This document shows positions 60,160-64,000 of a stretch of DNA of 64,000 bases, piece after piece. The stretch is from contig NZ_AUBC01000017.1 of NCBI RefSeq assembly GCF_000429045.1, forward strand, positions 80,258 to 144,257. The letters run 5' to 3'. The notes beneath the pieces were generated by a model that saw nothing but the letters and a program-made list of their open reading frames with translations, searched no databases and was not told the origin of the DNA. Numbering within the stretch: position 1 is the first letter of the stretch; every line of letters starts with the position of its first letter. This DNA comes from Salinarimonas rosea DSM 21201. Its GTDB lineage: Bacteria; Pseudomonadota; Alphaproteobacteria; Rhizobiales; Beijerinckiaceae. Position numbers and translations under genes: made by a program.

Positions 60160-61065
60160 ATGCTCGACATCGCCCGGACCCTCGACCCCGACATCGACCG
60201 CACGCGCGACGCACCGGCGACGCCCGCCGCGCTGTGCGCCGACTACGACGTCGTGCGCCGCGTCATCGCCTTCATCTCCGAGAACTGGCGCGACCAGCCC
60301 TCGCTCGAGGCGATCGCCGACCACGTCGGCCTCTCGACGAGCCACGTCCACCATCTCTTCCGGCGCTGGGCCGGGCTCTCGCCCAAGGCCTTCCTGCAGG
60401 CAATCACGCTCGACAACGCCAAGCGGCTGCTCGATTCCTCCGCGAGCGTGCTCGACACGACGCTGGAGCTCGGCCTGTCGGGGCCCGGCCGGCTGCACGA
60501 CCTCTTCGTCAATCACGAGGCCATGACGCCGGGCGACTACAAGGCCAAGGGCGCGGGCCTGACGCTCTCCTACGGCTATCACCCCTCCCCCTTCGGCGAG
60601 GCGATCGTGGTGGCGACGCCGCGCGGCCTCGCCGGGCTCGGCTTCGTCGACGAGGGCAACCGCTGCGCCGCCCTCTCCGACATGCGCCGCCGCTGGCCGC
60701 GGGCGATCTTCGTCGCCGACCAGGAGGCGACTGCTCCCTACGCCGAGCGCGTGTTCGACTCCGGCCGCTGGCGGCCCGACCAGCCCCTCGACGTCGTGCT
60801 GATCGGCACCGACTTCGAGGTGCGCGTCTGGCGCACGCTGCTCGGCATCCCCTTCGGCCGCGCCACGACCTATTCCGCCGTGGCGGAGACGATCGGCAAG
60901 CCGTCGGCGGCCCGCGCCGTCGGCGCGGCGGTGGGCCGCAACCCGATCTCCTTCGTCGTGCCGTGCCACCGCGTCGTCGGCCGCTCGGGCGCGCTGACGG
61001 GCTACCACTGGGGGCTGACCCGCAAGCGCGCGATCCTGGGCTGGGAGGCGGCGCGCGTGGCGTGA
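60160..61065 (+). CDS. AraC-type HTH / methylated-DNA-cysteine S-methyltransferase fusion
   Basis: 301 residues. The first 130 residues are an AraC HTH domain (AIADHVGLSTSHVHHLFRRWAGLSPKAFLQ). The C-terminal half is an MGMT domain with the acceptor cysteine 269 in FVVPCHRVVG and the helix FGRATTYSAVAETIGKPSAARAVG. It removes methyl groups from O6-methylguanine. Ada's N-terminal phosphotriester domain with its methyl-sensing cysteine is missing, so this is an Ada-like two-domain form. AAGGAG precedes ATG 60160. Confidence 0.92.
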   Translation: MLDIARTLDPDIDRTRDAPATPAALCADYDVVRRVIAFISENWRDQPSLEAIADHVGLSTSHVHHLFRRWAGLSPKAFLQAITLDNAKRLLDSSASVLDTTLELGLSGPGRLHDLFVNHEAMTPGDYKAKGAGLTLSYGYHPSPFGEAIVVATPRGLAGLGFVDEGNRCAALSDMRRRWPRAIFVADQEATAPYAERVFDSGRWRPDQPLDVVLIGTDFEVRVWRTLLGIPFGRATTYSAVAETIGKPSAARAVGAAVGRNPISFVVPCHRVVGRSGALTGYHWGLTRKRAILGWEAARVA

Positions 61066-61084
61066 GCGCGGGCGATCTCTTTGT

Positions 61085-61119
61085 TTAGTATTGACTAATT
61101 TAGGACTATCTCATAGATA
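61085..61119 (+). promoter_or_regulatory. AT-rich promoter/operator of the sulfur-transport operon
   Basis: TTAGT-ATTG-ACTAA (61085-61098) is a perfect inverted repeat overlapping a -35 box TTGACT (61091-61096); TAGATA (61114-61119) is 17 bases later. The local AT content is much higher than its surroundings. An ArsR-family sulfide sensor such as BigR or SqrR is a plausible regulator by analogy; no such gene is in view. Confidence 0.45.
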
Positions 61120-61183
61120 GGAGGCACGGGGGCGCTCGCTCGGGCGCCCCTCCCGACGACCCGTGCCTTCGGAGAGATCCCCC

Positions 61184-61627
61184 GTGCCACTCCCCCCGAC
61201 CGAGTTCACCCCCCTCGCCGCCCTGATCGGCGGCGGGCTGATCGGCCTGTCCTCCGTCCTCCTCATGCTCTTCCTCGGGCGCATCGCCGGCATCATCGGC
61301 GTGGCCGCCCGCGCGATGAGCGCGGTGGCGGTTCCCGCCGCCGACCGGAACTGGCGCTTCGCCTTCCTCGCGGGGCTGCTGGCCGCCGCGCCGCTCGTGT
61401 GGCTCGCCACCGGCGAGCCGGTCCGGCAGACTGTCTCGGACAACCTGCCGGTGATGGCGCTCGCCGGTCTCCTCGTGGGCTTCGGGTCGGCGCTGGGCTC
61501 CGGCTGCACCTCGGGACACGGTGTGTGCGGCCTCGCGCGGCTCTCGCCGCGCTCGCTCGTCGCGGTGCTCACCTTCATGGCCGCCGCGATCGCGACGGTC
61601 TTCGTCGTGCGTCACGTGATCGGCTGA
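61184..61627 (+). CDS. YeeE/YedE-family membrane protein, N-terminal half
   Basis: 147 residues from GTG 61184 (GGAGAG in front; an earlier GTG at 61163 is less likely). Four or so helices; the hallmark is the GFGSALGSGCTSGHGVCGLARLSPRS loop with cysteines that bind a sulfur species. YeeE/YedE proteins import thiosulfate or related sulfur, and in alphaproteobacteria are often split into two small proteins encoded side by side, as here. Twelve bases to its partner. Confidence 0.88.
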   Translation: MPLPPTEFTPLAALIGGGLIGLSSVLLMLFLGRIAGIIGVAARAMSAVAVPAADRNWRFAFLAGLLAAAPLVWLATGEPVRQTVSDNLPVMALAGLLVGFGSALGSGCTSGHGVCGLARLSPRSLVAVLTFMAAAIATVFVVRHVIG

Positions 61628-61639
61628 GGGAGAGAGATC

Positions 61640-62095
61640 ATGCGCAGCCTCGTCGGCTTCCTCGCGGGCCTCCTCTTCGGGATCGGCCTCATCGTTTCGG
61701 GCATGGCGGACCCCGCCAAGGTGCTCGCCTTCCTCGACCTCTTCGGGGCCTGGGACCCGAGCCTCGCCTTCGTCATGGGCGCTGCCGTGCTCGTGACCTT
61801 CCTCGGCTTCCGCCTCGTGCTGCGCCGTCGGGCGCCCGTGCTGATGGAGCGCTTCGAGCTGCCGGGCACGAAGCTGATCGACGGGCGGCTGCTGACGGGC
61901 GCGGTCGTGTTCGGCATCGGCTGGGGCATCGGCGGCTTCTGTCCCGGCCCCGCCATCACCGCGCTGCCGCTGTTGGCGCCGGGCACGCTCGTCTTCGTGC
62001 CGGCCATGCTGCTGGGCCTGTGGGCCGGCGTGAAGGTGCGCGAAGCCCGTAACCCCGCCCGCGGCGACGATGCCGCGGCCGCGAGCCGGCCATGA
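61640..62095 (+). CDS. YeeE/YedE-family membrane protein, C-terminal half (DUF6691)
   Basis: 151 residues. MRSLVGFLAGLLFGIGLIVSGMADPAKVLAFLDLFGAWDPSLAFVMG is the family N-terminus, and GIGWGIGGFCPGPAIT carries the conserved cysteine. With the previous gene it would make one complete transporter for thiosulfate or another sulfur compound. The stop overlaps the start of the SulP transporter gene by four bases (ATGA), a sign of a single operon. Confidence 0.9.
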   Translation: MRSLVGFLAGLLFGIGLIVSGMADPAKVLAFLDLFGAWDPSLAFVMGAAVLVTFLGFRLVLRRRAPVLMERFELPGTKLIDGRLLTGAVVFGIGWGIGGFCPGPAITALPLLAPGTLVFVPAMLLGLWAGVKVREARNPARGDDAAAASRP

Positions 62096-63864
62096 CCTCC
62101 TCCGGAAAGCTCCCCGCCCGCCTCGCGCGCGCCCTGCCGATCCTCGACTGGGGCCGGCGCTACGACACGCGCACCTTCACGAGCGATCTCGTCGCGGCCG
62201 TGATCGTGACGATCATGCTGATCCCGCAGTCGCTGGCCTATGCGCTCCTCGCCGGCCTGCCGCCGGTCGTCGGGCTCTGGGCCTCGATCCTGCCGCTCGT
62301 GCTCTACGCGATCTTCGGCACGAGCCGGGCGCTTGCGGTGGGTCCCGTCGCGGTGATCTCGCTCCTCACCGCCGCGGCGGTGTCGGAGGTGGCGACGCCG
62401 GGAACGGCGGAGTACGTCGTCGCGGCGGCGGCGCTGGCGCTGATGTCGGGCGTGATGCTGGTGCTGCTCGGCGTGTTCCGGCTCGGCTTCATCGCCAACC
62501 TGCTCTCGCACCCGGTGATCTCGGGCTTCATCACGGCCTCCGGCCTGATCATCGCCGCCTCGCAGCTCAAGCACATCCTCGGCGTCCAGGCCGGCGGGCA
62601 CACCCTCGTCGAGGTCGGTGCGTCCGTCCTCGCGGCGCTGCCGGAGACGAACCCCTGGACGCTCGCGATCGGCGTCGCCGCGACGGCCTTCCTGTTCTGG
62701 GTGCGCTCCGGGCTGAAGCCCGCCCTGCGCAGGCTCGGCCTGTCCGACTACGCGGCGGGCCTCGTCGCCCGGGGCGGGCCGGTGATCGCGGTCGCCGCGA
62801 GCATCCTCGCGGTCGTCGCGCTCGACCTCGACGACAAGGGCGTCGCCGTCGTCGGCGCGATCCCCGCGGGCCTGCCGCCGTTCTCGGTGCCGGTGGTGGA
62901 GGCGAGCCTCTTCCTCTCGCTGCTGGCGCCCGCGCTCCTGATCTCGGTGATCGGGTTCGTCGAATCCGTCTCGGTGGCGCAGACCCTCGCCGCCAAGCGG
63001 CGCCAGTCGATCGTGCCGAACCAGGAGCTGATCGGGCTCGGCGCGGCGAACGTCGCCTCCGCCTTCTCCGGCGGCTACCCGGTGACGGGCGGATTCGCGC
63101 GCTCCGTGGTGAACTTCGACGCCGGCGCCGAGACGCCGGCCGCCGGCGCCTTCACGGCGGTGGGCATCGCGCTGGCCTCGCTGTTCCTGACGCCGCTCCT
63201 GCACTTCCTGCCGATCGCCACGCTCGCCGCGACGATCGTCGTCGCCGTGCTCAGCCTCGTCGACCTCGGCGCCCTGAAGCGGGCCTGGACCTACTCGCGC
63301 CACGACTTCGCGCCGATGCTCGCGACCATCCTGGTGACGCTCGGCTTCGGGGTGGAGGCGGGGATCGTCACCGGCGTCGTGCTCTCGATCGCGCTGCTGC
63401 TGTGGCGCACCTCGCGCCCGCACATCGCCATCGTCGGCCAGGTGCCCGGCACGGAGCACTTCCGCAACATCCTCCGTCATCGCGTCGTCACCGACGAGCG
63501 GGTGCTCTCCATGCGCATCGACGAGAGCCTGAACTTCGCCAACGCCCGCGCCACCGAGGAATTCGTGCTGGAGCAGGTGGCCGCGCGCCCGGCGCTCGCG
63601 CACGTCGTCCTGCAGTGCACGGCGATCAACGAGATCGACATGAGCGCGCTCGAGAGCCTCGAGCTGATCATGCACCGGCTGGAGGCGCAGGGCATCGCGC
63701 TCCACCTGTCGGAGGTGAAGGGCCCGGTCATGGACCGCCTCGCCCGCAGCCATTTCCTGGAGCACCTGACGGGCCGCGTCTTCCTCACGCAGCATCAAGC
63801 CATGCTGGCGCTCTCCCCCGCCGTGACCCGGGCGGCGACGCGCGGGGACAGCGCGGCGGCGTAG
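62092..63864 (+). CDS. SulP-family anion transporter with STAS domain
   Basis: 590 residues. About eleven or twelve helices begin with FTSDLVAAVIVTIMLIPQSLAYALLAGLPPVVGLW, the SulP signature, followed by FGTSRALAVGPVAVISLLTA. A C-terminal STAS domain starts near residue 460 (VLSMRIDESLNFANARATEEFVL, then INEIDMSALESLELI with the conserved serine). It probably moves sulfate or another anion, perhaps bicarbonate; the operon with YeeE/YedE favours a sulfur compound. Confidence 0.9.
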   Translation: MTSSGKLPARLARALPILDWGRRYDTRTFTSDLVAAVIVTIMLIPQSLAYALLAGLPPVVGLWASILPLVLYAIFGTSRALAVGPVAVISLLTAAAVSEVATPGTAEYVVAAAALALMSGVMLVLLGVFRLGFIANLLSHPVISGFITASGLIIAASQLKHILGVQAGGHTLVEVGASVLAALPETNPWTLAIGVAATAFLFWVRSGLKPALRRLGLSDYAAGLVARGGPVIAVAASILAVVALDLDDKGVAVVGAIPAGLPPFSVPVVEASLFLSLLAPALLISVIGFVESVSVAQTLAAKRRQSIVPNQELIGLGAANVASAFSGGYPVTGGFARSVVNFDAGAETPAAGAFTAVGIALASLFLTPLLHFLPIATLAATIVVAVLSLVDLGALKRAWTYSRHDFAPMLATILVTLGFGVEAGIVTGVVLSIALLLWRTSRPHIAIVGQVPGTEHFRNILRHRVVTDERVLSMRIDESLNFANARATEEFVLEQVAARPALAHVVLQCTAINEIDMSALESLELIMHRLEAQGIALHLSEVKGPVMDRLARSHFLEHLTGRVFLTQHQAMLALSPAVTRAATRGDSAAA

Positions 63865-63879
63865 GCGCGCCACCCGCCA

Positions 63880-63936
63880 CCTCCCCGCCAGGGAGGATGC
63901 CGCCCTGTCATCCCGGATTGCGAAGCAAGTCCGGGA
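63880..63936. repeat. Two hairpins after the SulP gene
   Basis: CCTCCC (63880-63885) pairs with GGGAGG (63891-63896). Then TCCCGGA-TTGC-GAA-GCAA-G-TCCGGGA (63911-63936) forms a longer stem with one bulge. The second resembles the dispersed GTCATCCCGG-type intergenic repeats of Rhizobiales. They may act together as a transcription end. The rest of the window (to 64000) shows no gene. Confidence 0.6.
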
Positions 63937-64000
63937 CCCAGAATCACAGGTGTTCATGGAGCGGCGCGCCAGCGCCGCGGCGGAGGAGGCCTCCGGCAGC

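Overview
This is a 64 kb chromosomal window of very high GC content from a purple phototrophic alphaproteobacterium. The photosynthesis gene cluster (puf, bchCXYZ, crtCDEF), Irr-type iron boxes in front of the suf operon, and the GlgE/TreS-Pep2 trehalose-glycogen genes point to the Hyphomicrobiales (Rhizobiales), perhaps near Methylobacterium or Salinarimonas. The placement is inferred from gene content and not proven. I saw no rRNA, tRNA, CRISPR array, prophage or insertion sequence.

Layout. 1-3.5 kb: end of pyruvate phosphate dikinase and small housekeeping genes. 3.6-11.7 kb: a suf iron-sulfur assembly operon (cysteine desulfurase, sufB, sufC, sufD, sufS, sufT, sufA) behind two perfect Irr-like palindromes; a ParE-type toxin-antitoxin pair sits between sufT and sufA. 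11.7-17.5 kb: TfoX-N and DUF3052-like proteins, xthA, a ceramidase-like membrane protein, an aminotransferase and a SleB-type hydrolase.

17.9-32.6 kb: photosynthesis cluster. The minus strand reads crtE-crtF-bchC-bchX-bchY-bchZ-pufQ-pufB-pufA-pufL-pufM-pufC plus a helix-hairpin-helix membrane protein; crtD-crtC run the other way. PpsR/CrtJ boxes lie at the bchC promoter and between crtE and crtD, and an mRNA hairpin lies between pufA and pufL. Together these genes make LH1, the type II reaction centre with a tetraheme cytochrome, the chlorophyllide reductase step of bacteriochlorophyll synthesis, and late carotenoid steps.

33-39.5 kb: phoH, an ICMT-like methyltransferase, a small secreted protein, a patatin-like protein, hisI, folE, an IscU-like scaffold and hisS. 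39.5-57.4 kb: one minus-strand alpha-glucan/trehalose cluster, glgE-treS/pep2-glgB-glgX-treZ-malQ-treY. It carries both the GlgE route (trehalose to maltose-1-phosphate to glucan) and the TreY/TreZ route (glucan to trehalose), and its GlgE has an extra N-terminal amylase-like domain that has lost its nucleophile. 57.6-63.9 kb: an amino-acid dehydrogenase, metZ, an AraC-MGMT fusion, and a YeeE/YedE-SulP sulfur-transport operon. Several GC-rich palindromic repeats occupy intergenic gaps; one 160 bp family is present twice in opposite orientation.
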